Below are positions 16,479 through 23,458 of a stretch of 24,377 nucleotides of DNA, piece after piece; positions within the stretch are counted from its first letter, which is position 1; each line of letters begins with the position of its first letter. A program made the position numbers and the translations under genes. Source of the stretch: Euryarchaeota archaeon SCGC AAA252-I15 (GTDB taxonomy: Archaea > Altiarchaeota > Altiarchaeia > IMC4 > SCGC-AAA252-I15); the NCBI GenBank assembly GCA_000402775.1, contig AQSC01000052.1, forward strand, positions 14,714-39,090, read 5' to 3'. The notes under the pieces are model-generated. The model worked only from the letters and a program-made list of their open reading frames with translations, was not told where the DNA came from and did no database searches.

Positions 16479-16531
16479 ACGCTAGGTAAAACGTCACTTT
16501 TAAGTGACGGATTTGGACGGTTTACCTGCGT
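16479..16531. repeat. Nested hairpin with one bulged base
   Basis: Outer arms ACGC(T)AGGTAAA and TTTACCTGCGT pair with a bulged T at 16483. Inside is a perfect 8-bp hairpin, CGTCACTT/AAGTGACG, with TT loop (16492-16509). It could be a small structured RNA, a transposon end, or another member of the hairpin inserts seen elsewhere. Confidence 0.6.
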
Positions 16532-16537
16532 GTAAAA

Positions 16538-16597
16538 AATTCGGCGGCCGAGCGAAGCGAGGAAGCCGACCCCTTTAGGGGTCGGTGCCGCCGAATT
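16538..16597. repeat. 60-base closed stem with inner hairpin, repeat R1
   Basis: AATTCGGCGGC (16538-16548) pairs exactly with GCCGCCGAATT (16587-16597). Inside are the purine-rich GAGCGAAGCGAGG and a perfect 8-bp hairpin, CCGACCCC/GGGGTCGG, with TTTA loop (16566-16585). The layout of inner hairpin, unpaired arm and outer stem resembles the IS200/IS605 left end at 20341-20385, so an orphan palindromic element is possible. A related sequence is at 18611-18643. Confidence 0.6.
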
Positions 16598-16688
16598 ATT
16601 TCACAAAATGCCTGCAGTCGGTGAACTCCGCAGGATACTGTTGGTCCACAAAACCCTTGGTATAACGTTTATTCAATGAAAACTATGG

Positions 16689-17027
16689 TCAATCAATGTT
16701 TAATGATTGGATTATCCTGTCAAGTTTTTTGTTTATTTGGTCAAATTCTGTTTTAAACTGGTTTAGCCCACTCTTTGATCCGGAATCCTCATCTTTCTTA
16801 AAACAATTACGACAGTAAACCGGCTTATCCCCCGTTGGTTTGAAAGGGACTTCACATTTTTCACCGCATTTATCACAGATTACTTCATGCATCGTTGGTC
16901 GTCCAGACCCTCCGAAAGATCTTCTACCTGACCCTCCTGAAGACCTTCTATCCGACCCTCCGAAAGATCTTCTACCTGACCCTCCAGACTTTCTTCCACC
17001 AGACTTATTCTGATTAAATCCTTTCAT
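16689..17027 (-). CDS. Zinc-ribbon protein with RRS/GG repeats
   Basis: 112 residues from ATG 17027; an ATG at 17066 is in frame but a TATA-like TATAATAAT just upstream of 17027 favours the later start. Residues 10-42 hold repeats built on GGSGRRSFGGS, similar to RGG-type RNA-binding tails. A CxxC-x17-CxxC zinc ribbon follows (ICDKCG and VYCRNC), then a helical end (FKTEFDQINKKLDRIIQSL), a likely coiled coil or oligomer helix. The zinc part is a paralogue of the 46-residue protein at 2149-2289. A role in binding RNA or DNA is likely but unproven. Confidence 0.75.
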   Translation of the reverse strand: MKGFNQNKSGGRKSGGSGRRSFGGSDRRSSGGSGRRSFGGSGRPTMHEVICDKCGEKCEVPFKPTGDKPVYCRNCFKKDEDSGSKSGLNQFKTEFDQINKKLDRIIQSLNID

Positions 17028-17297
17028 AGTGTTCTCGCAATAATTATTATACTCCCACCATAACATTACGTGTTTGTCTATAAATCATGCTAAAATAAGC
17101 TAAAAGACGTTAACTAAAAAGTGTGCAATACAACCTAAAAAACACACTACTACAACATTATTTACTTTTTCCCCACCCCGAACAGACATCGAAGTAAAAG
17201 TTCGACGGAAATGTAAAAAAAGTAGACTACAAGCCTGTCCGGCCCCCGCTCGTGATCGCCTCTCTTACTCTTCTGAATTAAGGGCTTTTTGTGTTTG

Positions 17298-17328
17298 TGT
17301 GACTACGTTATGGGGTGTTGTAGTCACA
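17298..17328. repeat. 9-bp inverted repeat at the fic 3' end
   Basis: TGTGACTAC (17298-17306) pairs perfectly with GTAGTCACA (17320-17328) around 13 bases, overlapping the fic stop codon. The same 9-mer occurs twice in the fic promoter. Confidence 0.6.
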
Positions 17329-18268
17329 TGTTCTTCAGGGTTTTGTATGGTTTCTTGTATTCTTTTAAAATGAGTTCTATCGTCGGCCTTAGGTTGCCTT
17401 TTTTCTCATATGCTTGGAGTGCGTCATAGTATCGTCTCCGGTTTTTAAGTTCGATATTTACTGGCGGCATGTTGTGTTTTAAGAGAATATTGTTTAATAG
17501 AATTCTCCCTACCCTCCCGTTCCCGTCTTGGAATGGGTGGATGTTCTCGAACTGGTTGTGGACTACTGCCGCAAGAACGATGGGGTGGTATTCTTTCTTG
17601 TTTTTATAGTACCATGTGATAAGCTCTTGCAGTAGGGGGGTAATCTTTCTCTGTGGAGCTCCTCTGTGACTGATGTTTCCACGCTCGTCTGTTATCACTA
17701 CTTCAGTTCCCTTGCCCCTGAATCCTCCGGCGTATTCCTTTGAGTTTTTGAACACGATGGCGTGCAATTTCTTGATAAGATTCAGGGAGGCATGCGTTCT
17801 TGTTTTTCGTATGTAATCTACTGCTTCCGCAACACCGTAGGTTTCGGCTATCTCCTCCTTCGTTTTTTCGGACGGCCATTTATCTTCCTCTAACACACCC
17901 TTTACTTCTATGGCCGCTACCGTGGATCCTTCAATGGCATTGGTGTCGTATGTGAAAAGCTCTGTGAAACGAAGCCAATCTTCTTCAGACAGGTGTTTGA
18001 TTTGCAAGTCTGCTTTGTTTACCAGTGCTTCGATTCCCTCTATTTCTTCAGGTGATAGTATTGTGTGTAAGGGGTCCCTGATTTTCCTGACGGAATCAAT
18101 CTGTTCCTGAACGGCCTTCCCGGCATGTACTCTCAACTCACCGATTTTATCTTCTGAAAGGTCTGCTCCGAGATACCGTCTAATCTTTTTTACTTTGCCT
18201 TTTTCCCGGAAGGAATGAGCCAAGTAAAATAATTTCTTCCCTCCCCTTTCTCTGACCTCAATGTGCAT
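17324..18268 (-). CDS. Fic-family AMP-transferase, class II
   Basis: 314 residues. The catalytic motif HPFQDGNGRVGR (about 242) matches the Fic consensus, including the His that takes the target hydroxyl proton and the phosphate-binding GNGR loop. An N-terminal inhibitory helix with TNAIEG (about 110, form S/T-x-x-x-E-G) marks class II, in which the Glu blocks ATP until released. The protein should attach AMP, or occasionally another nucleotide, to a protein hydroxyl. It may be autonomous; no partner antitoxin gene is adjacent. It starts at ATG 18268, about 26 bases from TTTAAAT, suggesting a leaderless message. Repeated GTAGTCAC sites flank that promoter and its 3' end. Confidence 0.92.
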   Translation of the reverse strand: MHIEVRERGGKKLFYLAHSFREKGKVKKIRRYLGADLSEDKIGELRVHAGKAVQEQIDSVRKIRDPLHTILSPEEIEGIEALVNKADLQIKHLSEEDWLRFTELFTYDTNAIEGSTVAAIEVKGVLEEDKWPSEKTKEEIAETYGVAEAVDYIRKTRTHASLNLIKKLHAIVFKNSKEYAGGFRGKGTEVVITDERGNISHRGAPQRKITPLLQELITWYYKNKKEYHPIVLAAVVHNQFENIHPFQDGNGRVGRILLNNILLKHNMPPVNIELKNRRRYYDALQAYEKKGNLRPTIELILKEYKKPYKTLKNM

Positions 18269-18278
18269 AACAACTATA

Positions 18279-18318
18279 TGTGACTACTAATTTAAATAAT
18301 AAACTATTATGTGACTAC
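18279..18318 (-). promoter_or_regulatory. fic promoter with paired operator-like repeats
   Basis: On the minus strand GTAGTCACATA occurs twice, at 18318-18308 and 18287-18277, 31 bases apart (about three helical turns), with TAGTT after each. TTTAAAT (18291-18297) lies between them, about 26 bases before the start codon. This arrangement suits repressor binding over the TATA box; who binds is unknown. Confidence 0.6.
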
Positions 18319-18410
18319 AATTATAACTGAAATGGGTTCAAACCCCTACACACGTTTTCCAGGAAAAACAGGAAAAAAACACATTACTGAAAGGCTAAAA
18401 AATGAATTTT

Positions 18411-18572
18411 CGCCGGGGTTGGGATTTGAACCCAAGCCGCCACAAGGACGACAAGCTTTCCAGCATTCACATCCCTATAATGGTTTTCTTTGGGGATGCA
18501 AGACCTTTCTTTTTTAAAAAGAAAGGGTTTGCTTCCAGGCTTGCGCGTTGGTCCGAGCTCCGCCACCCCGGC
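18411..18572 (-). tRNA. tRNA-Ser (anticodon GGA) with intron
   Basis: Class II tRNA. Acceptor arms GCCGGGG (18572-18566) and CCCCGGC (18418-18412) pair exactly, with discriminator G. Anticodon stem CAAGC/GCTTG encloses CTGGAAA once an intron of about 75 bases (near 18532-18458) is removed, giving anticodon GGA at 18536-18534; exact splice points may shift by a base or two. A variable arm (CGTC/GGCG) and T arm TTGGG-TTCAAAT-CCCAA follow. The anticodon-loop intron is typical of archaeal tRNAs processed by the splicing endonuclease. CCA is not encoded. Confidence 0.9.
18498..18532. repeat. Extended hairpin inside the tRNA-Ser intron
   Basis: The intron contains a perfect 11-bp hairpin (CCTTTCTTTTT with AAAAAGAAAGG, single T loop, 18504-18526), extended by GCAA/TTGC to 18498-18532. 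A second stem, CATCCC/GGGATG, lies nearer the 3' splice site. It may rigidify the intron for splicing or be another inserted hairpin. Confidence 0.55.
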
Positions 18573-18610
18573 ATGTGTGTGTATTTTTTGTTCTCCTATG
18601 TCTTTCGGGT

Positions 18611-18643
18611 TGGCGGGTCTGAATGAAGTGAAGTAGACCGCCA
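18611..18643. repeat. Stem with purine loop, repeat R2
   Basis: TGGCGG(G)TCT pairs with AGACCGCCA around one bulged G. The loop GAATGAAGTGAAG matches GAGCGAAGCGAGG of the structure at 16538-16597 except for transitions, and ACCCCTGTAAGG after it resembles ACCCCTTTAGGG there. The two are probably related repeats. Confidence 0.45.
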
Positions 18644-18720
18644 CCCCTGTAAGGTATTTTTTTTATTACTACGTTTTTTAATGCGTCGAGTGTATTTATT
18701 ATGAAGTAGGTGTTTAAAAT

Positions 18721-19503
18721 ATGTTGATTGAGAGGAACGCGTTCATAGTGTCTTTTTTCGGGGTTTTGGCGGGGATTATTTTGGGTACTGAGCTTATGTA
18801 TTCGCTTTTGCCTGGTGTGTTGATGTCTCCTCAGAGTTCTTTTTCCGTGTGTCTTTTAAATGAGAGTTATGCGGTGTATTACTTGTATCCTAAACGGTGT
18901 ATCGCGTGTGAGATTAATATTCCCCCTTCGTGTGACGGCTGCCATGGTTTCTACGATGAGCAGGCGCTTTCCGCAGTGTCTTCTGATTTGGGTGTTCCCC
19001 TGTTTTTCGTCGTTTCCGAAGCTGTTTCCGACGCTTCTCTCATGATCATGGCGGATGGTAGGGCGCTTTTAGGTTCCGCGAAGTCGAAGCTCATGATCTC
19101 GCAGGCTGTTTGCGCTGCGACGGGGGTGAAAGAATCGTGTGGAGTGTATTCGGATTATCTTTCAACGGTGAGCTCGTGTTTTGAAGATTTTGGTTTCGAG
19201 TCTTCCGCACTCATCTACCACCACGGGGGCGGTTGCGTTCACTGCTCTGAAATGGAGGAGTCTGTTCGCGAGCTTATGGGTCTTACGTATGAAGGTTCTC
19301 CCTACTCTGTTGTATGGCTTTCCGAGGATGATGAATCCGAGAAGGAGGTTTTGCAGGAGTGTGTGGGATCAATCCTCGAGCTCCGTTACATTCCGCAAGT
19401 GATTTGCCCTGCGAACGTTAAAACCCACGTCGGAGCAATGGATTTATCCCAGCTCCGCGACTTCGCAGACGAGTGCATTGAAGCATCGGAATTAACTAGC
19501 TAG
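18721..19503 (+). CDS. Membrane-anchored cysteine-rich protein, possibly thioredoxin-like
   Basis: 260 residues. A single hydrophobic helix (residues 8-30) should anchor a large external domain. It carries several paired cysteines: CIAC, CDGC and, near residue 172, GGGCVHCSEM preceded by SALIYHH, which resembles the strand-CxxC-helix start of a thioredoxin fold. A role in extracellular disulfide chemistry is a reasonable guess; no family was recognised. Two repeated halves are possible, as VPLFFVV and SALIYHH both look like core strands. Start ATG 18721. Its end overlaps the convergent methyltransferase-like gene by four bases. Confidence 0.6.
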   Translation: MLIERNAFIVSFFGVLAGIILGTELMYSLLPGVLMSPQSSFSVCLLNESYAVYYLYPKRCIACEINIPPSCDGCHGFYDEQALSAVSSDLGVPLFFVVSEAVSDASLMIMADGRALLGSAKSKLMISQAVCAATGVKESCGVYSDYLSTVSSCFEDFGFESSALIYHHGGGCVHCSEMEESVRELMGLTYEGSPYSVVWLSEDDESEKEVLQECVGSILELRYIPQVICPANVKTHVGAMDLSQLRDFADECIEASELTS

Positions 19504-20246
19504 TAACTCTTCCATCCAATCTTGAGTGAGCTTTTCCTAGGGTTCAGAAAATTCCGGGGCTTTTCGAGGGTGCTTTTTCCCTGTTCTTTTGCCAGGCTCA
19601 TGAGGGTTAGTGCAGTGTTGACGTCGTCTTTTCTGGAGTGGCGTGTTGGTTTTTTTATGACGATGTTTATTCCTGCTTCTTCTTCAATTCCCATGATTTC
19701 TTCCACTGTTGTCTCTTTTAACCCGTCTTCTTGTTCCTTGAATAATCTAACGTCGTAGCTTTTCAATGCCATGAAAAGGTATGGGATGTAGGCTGGAATG
19801 ACAGCCTCCCCGTTCATGGAGTCTCTGAAGTAGCTTGCGTTTTCACGCAATAGTATGCCACCATTTGGCTTCGTCTCGACCAAGGCTTTAGCTATGGAGG
19901 CTAATGGCATGTTTGCACAAGTTCCGAAAACCCTGTCGAATAAGACTAAGTCCGCCGGACTTTCCTCGCGGGACAAGTAGTCTCCTGCTTGATGCTCAAA
20001 CTTTCCGAGTTGCTGGTCGTCGAGTTTGTCCATCTCCTGCGCAGCAGCATCGGGGAGGCTGTCCCAGTCGACGACAGTGTACTTTTCGATTGAGGGGGCG
20101 TTCCGAATCAGCACGCACAGGTTGTGCGGGTTCCCTCCCATCCCGACTTCGAGGACGGTTTTCGGGGAAACGCCGACGGCCTTAAGGACTCCGGTAAGGT
20201 ACGCGTCTCGCATGCAGGATTCGACGGGGTCTCGTGTTTTCTCCAT
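19500..20246 (-). CDS. SAM-dependent methyltransferase-like protein 1
   Basis: 248 residues. VLEVGMGGNP (about residue 31) is motif I of the class I methyltransferase fold, binding S-adenosylmethionine; KYTVVDWDS is the motif II strand with its acidic residue; PADLVLFDRVFG and NGGILLREN fit motifs IV and V. The C-terminal 60 residues are basic and helical. The substrate cannot be read from sequence. Its first 20 codons and upstream bases recur after methyltransferase-like gene 2 at 23459-23529, where gene 2 stops six bases before the duplicated ATG. That indicates the two once formed an operon. Confidence 0.7.
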   Translation of the reverse strand: MEKTRDPVESCMRDAYLTGVLKAVGVSPKTVLEVGMGGNPHNLCVLIRNAPSIEKYTVVDWDSLPDAAAQEMDKLDDQQLGKFEHQAGDYLSREESPADLVLFDRVFGTCANMPLASIAKALVETKPNGGILLRENASYFRDSMNGEAVIPAYIPYLFMALKSYDVRLFKEQEDGLKETTVEEIMGIEEEAGINIVIKKPTRHSRKDDVNTALTLMSLAKEQGKSTLEKPRNFLNPRKSSLKIGWKSY

Positions 20247-20256
20247 CCTGGTTTAT
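20186..20256. repeat. 71-bp direct repeat, left copy
   Basis: Matches 23459-23529 in the same orientation with one mismatch (C20211 versus T23484). It spans the start codon and first 20 codons of methyltransferase-like gene 1. The segment between the copies appears inserted. Confidence 0.85.
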
Positions 20257-20276
20257 CTGATCGTGTCGTCTGAATA

Positions 20277-20296
20277 CTGCGATGCTTGCATCGCAG
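20277..20296. repeat. 9-bp perfect hairpin, TT loop
   Basis: CTGCGATGC and GCATCGCAG are exact reverse complements around TT. It lies just inside the 71-bp repeat, between it and the IS200-like element, in the present 5' region of methyltransferase-like gene 1. Confidence 0.55.
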
Positions 20297-20336
20297 ATGA
20301 AAGACGGCTCTAAGTTTGTTTTTTCCTAATATTTTT

Positions 20337-20622
20337 CCCTTACGGCGGCGCACCCGCCTTCGGCGGGTCTTTAGGAACCGCCGTATGGAGGTATGTAATA
20401 TGGACTTGGTTAGCGTGAGCCACGGCTGCGGCGAGGTGAATTTTCACGTCGTGTTTTCGCCGAAGTATCGTTACAGTATTTTAACAGGTGAAGTTAAAAA
20501 TGTGTGCGAGCAGATTTTTCAGGAGGGGATTGAAACATAAAGTCCAGAGAAACAAGCAGACTAAGGTAACAGATTACGGCAAGCAGTGAATACCCCACAC
20601 CTTTCCGCGGGGATATTTATTC
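20337..20622 (+). mobile_element. IS200/IS605-family element, internally deleted
   Basis: Both ends remain. At the left is an outer stem TACGGCGG/CCGCCGTA (20341-20385) enclosing hairpin ACCCGCC/GGCGGGT, 15 bases before the tnpA start; the flanking CCTTAC may contain the short target usual for this family. The right end, AATACCCC to GCGGGGATATTTATT (20589-20621), matches in outline the right end of the element at the window's edge (AATACC, GGATATTTATT). Only the first 46 codons and a scrap of the last codons of tnpA survive, so it could move only with help. Confidence 0.7.
20400..20540 (+). pseudogene. tnpA: TnpA (Y1 transposase) N-terminal fragment
   Basis: 46 residues, MDLVSVSHGCGEVNFHVVFS onward with PKYRYSILTG, match the start of IS200/IS605 single-strand transposases (the hxhxVFxxKYRxxxL block). 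It stops at QEGIET before the HUH metal site and catalytic Tyr. Downstream TCCAGAGAA (SRE) may be the remains of the C terminus, so the middle has been deleted. Confidence 0.75.
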
Positions 20623-20654
20623 ATGCGCTCCCTAATATATTTAATAAAAATAAT

Positions 20655-20660
20655 AGGAGG
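20655..20660 (+). promoter_or_regulatory. Strong Shine-Dalgarno site
   Basis: AGGAGG lies eight bases before ATG 20669, stronger than most ribosome sites in this window, and decides the start of the 264-residue gene. Confidence 0.7.
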
Positions 20661-20668
20661 TTGATAAA

Positions 20669-21463
20669 ATGCAAGTTGAAAGAAAATCGCAGTATTGTTC
20701 CAATGCAATAATAAATGATATGATAACATCTGCGGTGACGGCCTTACAAGTGCAAGAGACGCCTGAAGGTGCTGAGATGTGGTTGAAGACAGCCCCTACG
20801 GATATCATGGCGGCAGATGCCTCAAACGAAAAACCGAGGCACAGGCCAGGAAACCAGCTTGTAACCTATAAGGGTGTTACCTCATCTGGAGAGCTTGACC
20901 AGGAAACGTGGGGTGGTGGAGTAGCTACGCTTGAAGATGATTCAGTTATCCTCAGGAATCAAGAGTCGCTGAAGTTTCCAGACGGCCACCCAAAAGCAGG
21001 AGAGGAAGTGCACGTTACATACGCTGACGATGGTACTGCAACGATAGTTGAAGAGGATGAGCCCGGTGCTGAAGTAGCCCGCAATGAATACGCCTCTACC
21101 ATGAATTTCGTGTGCGGACCGGAGGAGCAGAGGGACGGCACTCATGGAGCATACGGTGTAGTTCCCGTTGCAGGTCAATTTACAGGGGCAACGAAACTTA
21201 ATCCTAGCGCAGTCTTAACAGTCCCTGACGGTGTGGGGGGAGTTGAAATCAAAGACCTACACGCAACAGGAGCGGGCAGCGCTACAGTGGGTCCAGGAGA
21301 CGTGATTTTAATAGACACGAAACGCAAGGTAGATGATGCCACAGGCGAGATTACGGGAATACAAATTACTTCTGTACGTGGTGTCGCCAAGGAGTGGCTT
21401 AGACAAACTTATTCACCCTACGCCGGAGGGTCACCAGATTTGCCCGAACCACAGGAAGTATAA
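20669..21463 (+). CDS. Unknown family X, short member (264 aa)
   Basis: No known family recognised. It aligns along most of its length with the N-terminal half of the 525-residue protein encoded at 21650-23227: YCSNAIINDMI/YCDNPIVEALI, RHRPGNQLVTY/RYRPGSTLVTY, DDSVILRNQ/NDSVILKNE, FPDGHP/YPAGHP, RNEYAS/FNEYIS, and GDVILIDT with ITSVRGV versus SDWVLLDA with VTSVRGI. It looks soluble and beta-rich after an N-terminal helix, with no signal peptide. A strong Shine-Dalgarno site and a terminator make it a self-contained transcription unit. It lies between the 71-bp repeats, next to an IS200-like element, which suggests accessory cargo. Confidence 0.7.
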   Translation: MQVERKSQYCSNAIINDMITSAVTALQVQETPEGAEMWLKTAPTDIMAADASNEKPRHRPGNQLVTYKGVTSSGELDQETWGGGVATLEDDSVILRNQESLKFPDGHPKAGEEVHVTYADDGTATIVEEDEPGAEVARNEYASTMNFVCGPEEQRDGTHGAYGVVPVAGQFTGATKLNPSAVLTVPDGVGGVEIKDLHATGAGSATVGPGDVILIDTKRKVDDATGEITGIQITSVRGVAKEWLRQTYSPYAGGSPDLPEPQEV

Positions 21464-21619
21464 AACCCTATAAATCAGGCAGGGGCAAAGCCCCTCCCCC
21501 TTTTTTTTCAAACCACCTTTTTTCTTGAAGTATGTGAGCAGGGTGAGGGTGATTGCAGCCATGACGAGCGCGAGAGGGTAGCTCCAGAACCAGTTGGCTT
21601 CCGACATGTTATTCCACAC
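21431..21619 (-). pseudogene. corA: CorA Mg2+ transporter C-terminal fragment
   Basis: The stretch NMSEANWFWSYPLALVMAAI and on to TYFKKKGGLKKKG matches the end of CorA-type magnesium channels: the outer loop after GMN, the last membrane helix and the basic tail. The GMN motif and all upstream parts are missing. The in-frame continuation beyond the tail runs into the neighbour's terminator and is not CorA-like. It is a relic, or a chance survivor of recombination, not a working transporter. Confidence 0.55.
21481..21508 (+). terminator. Hairpin plus T-tract terminator
   Basis: AGGGGC pairs with GCCCCT around AAA, followed by CCCCC and eight T, 18 bases after the stop of the 264-residue gene. 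It resembles a bacterial intrinsic terminator; in archaea the T tract alone may suffice. Confidence 0.7.
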
Positions 21620-21649
21620 AAAGATAGATTACCTGATTATTAGGCTTAA

Positions 21650-23227
21650 TTAACTAAGTTTTTTTTGATATAGGTCTGCGATGGTTTCGAGTGTTCTGTG
21701 GCGTTCCCGCATGGGCAGTTCGCTTTCGTCGGTTGTTCTTACTGTGAACTCGAAGTAATTGTTTTCGTCGCGTCGTTCAACGGTGGTCTGCCGGCCCTCA
21801 GAGCCCATCGCCTCGGTAAAGGTATGGCATAATTCTTTCGGAACCGATTCCTTTTTGGTCTCCACGCGGAAGGTGATTTCCTCTCTATGTTGAAGCATCC
21901 TTCCCACAGCACGGTCTTGAAGAAAATCGGTCGTAAGCTGCGGCGGAAGGACGTCCCACGCCCACCTCAAGAGAAGCTGGTTATGTACCATCTCAAAATT
22001 GTATTCGACGTCCATCCCGCGGGCTGTACAGTCAGCGTAGGCGGAATCGATTATCCGCTGGTGTCTTTCCCAGTCGATTGTGGGCTCCTCACCCTTCCCC
22101 AATTCCCTCAGCTCATATTCTGCAATAGCCCCGGCAACCTCGCGGTTGAAAAAAAGGCTGCCGACTGGTAGCTCATGCGCCTCAAATGGCGGCCTGCCAT
22201 CTAATTCGAGGAATCCCGTGCCCGCCACGTTCACGGCGGCTAATACGGCATAAGCCCCCATCTCATGCTCCGGGGACTGCACCAGTTTATAACGGTTATA
22301 GGTTTCGTTATCGCCGACTACGGTTCCGACGACCAGGGTGCCTGGGGGCTGACCGGCAACCTCGTCCGCGCTTATACTCCTGACGACGGGCAGGCCGTCC
22401 TCCAGCACCATACGGAATCTGGTTGACGAGGTTGGGGCGGCTTTCTCCAATAGAGGCACTTCTATTTCATGCCCCCCAAAATCGATGCTGGACTCAGGCA
22501 GCTCCCTGAGTTTCCCGCTCTCGTCGACGGCGTAGATGTGTTCGGCGTAGTCCAGGTATGTTCTCTTAAACCAGTAGTCCTCTATTCCCCTAACAGAAGT
22601 CACCTCGCTCTTCCTCGCATCCAAAAGCACCCAGTCGCTAGCGTGGACGGGTGTGGTCATATCCTGGAATCTTATTAAAACATCACCTTCAACGCTATCT
22701 GGCATGGCTAACGCAAAGCTTGGGAAAAGCTTCCTGCAAAACTGCCACTCAGGCGTGGGATCCATACCGAACTCGTCTCTCACGTAATCCCTTCCGGAAA
22801 TGTATTCATTGAACAAACGGTCTTTACCAGTCGTTTGGTCTATCACAAACGTCCCGTCGGGCTGGTAGTCTCCCCGAACAACCCTGTCTGCCAGCGGATG
22901 CCCCGCAGGGTAACGTATCGGATACTCATTTTTAAGTATGACTGAATCGTTTTCGATCAAGGCCTTTTGACCGGGACCGCCTAACAGGATTAAGTTCCCC
23001 TCCTTGTCAACAGAGCTGTAGGTTACGAGCGTGCTTCCAGGCCTGTACCTTGCCTCTTCGTTGTCGGGGCTTGCCGAGAAAATCCCAGTTCTAACCCGCT
23101 TAATGACCTTCCGGGTGCCGGCAGGGTCAGAACCTGCCTCCAATGCGTCTACGGCCGAAACGATGAGGGCCTCGACAATTGGATTATCACAATACTCTCG
23201 CTGCCCCTTAACCTGCTTCTCGACCAT
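21650..23227 (-). CDS. Unknown family X, long member (525 aa)
   Basis: 525 residues, no known family recognised. Residues 10-250 are paralogous to the 264-residue protein. The second half (EVPLLEKAAPTSSTRFRMVL to the end) has no counterpart there. It is predicted beta-rich, then alpha-helical near ERHQRIIDSAYADCTARGMD, ending in a charged segment (ETIADLYQKKLS). No signal peptide or membrane segment is visible. Composition is clearly more GC-rich than polD and neighbours, a possible sign of transfer. It faces the short paralogue tail to tail, with the corA relic between. Its start, ATG 23227 (MVEKQVKGQREYC), is the first in frame. Function unknown. Confidence 0.7.
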   Translation of the reverse strand: MVEKQVKGQREYCDNPIVEALIVSAVDALEAGSDPAGTRKVIKRVRTGIFSASPDNEEARYRPGSTLVTYSSVDKEGNLILLGGPGQKALIENDSVILKNEYPIRYPAGHPLADRVVRGDYQPDGTFVIDQTTGKDRLFNEYISGRDYVRDEFGMDPTPEWQFCRKLFPSFALAMPDSVEGDVLIRFQDMTTPVHASDWVLLDARKSEVTSVRGIEDYWFKRTYLDYAEHIYAVDESGKLRELPESSIDFGGHEIEVPLLEKAAPTSSTRFRMVLEDGLPVVRSISADEVAGQPPGTLVVGTVVGDNETYNRYKLVQSPEHEMGAYAVLAAVNVAGTGFLELDGRPPFEAHELPVGSLFFNREVAGAIAEYELRELGKGEEPTIDWERHQRIIDSAYADCTARGMDVEYNFEMVHNQLLLRWAWDVLPPQLTTDFLQDRAVGRMLQHREEITFRVETKKESVPKELCHTFTEAMGSEGRQTTVERRDENNYFEFTVRTTDESELPMRERHRTLETIADLYQKKLS

Positions 23228-23279
23228 CTCACTAATCTATTGGGAGCCATTTTATTTTACTTGAAACATAATCATTCTC

Positions 23280-23458
23280 ATGCGTCTTCTAGGGCTTAAC
23301 CTAACGAACTGGGCCTGCCACCCCCCGCCTTGACGTCGATTTCTCCCGGAGTCTTCAGATTGAGGGCCGCAACGGTACTGGCGAGTCCTCAATCCTTCGC
23401 GCCATACGATATGCCTTCGCCGAGACGGCCGCAGGATACAAGGAAGGCTTCGGCGAGC
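23280..23458 (+). pseudogene. RecF/SMC/Rad50-like ATPase N-terminal fragment
   Basis: MRLLGLNLTNWACHP, then after a one-base shift in CCCCCC (23321-23326) RLDVDFSRSLQIEGRNGTGE and SSILRAIRYAFAETAAGYKE. This is the Walker A region of DNA-repair ABC ATPases (GxNGxGKSSIL), but the essential Lys is Glu. It ends abruptly at the 71-bp repeat. Frameshift, altered lysine and truncation mark it as decayed. Confidence 0.65.

Noticed and set aside
16921..17000. CRISPR-like short repeats
   Set aside because: The repeats are in frame and encode the RRSFGGS units of the zinc-ribbon protein, with no spacers.
21887..22678. Plus-strand open frames opposite the 525-residue gene
   Set aside because: Shadow frames of a GC-rich gene; arginine/proline-rich without domains, while the minus frame has a clear paralogue.
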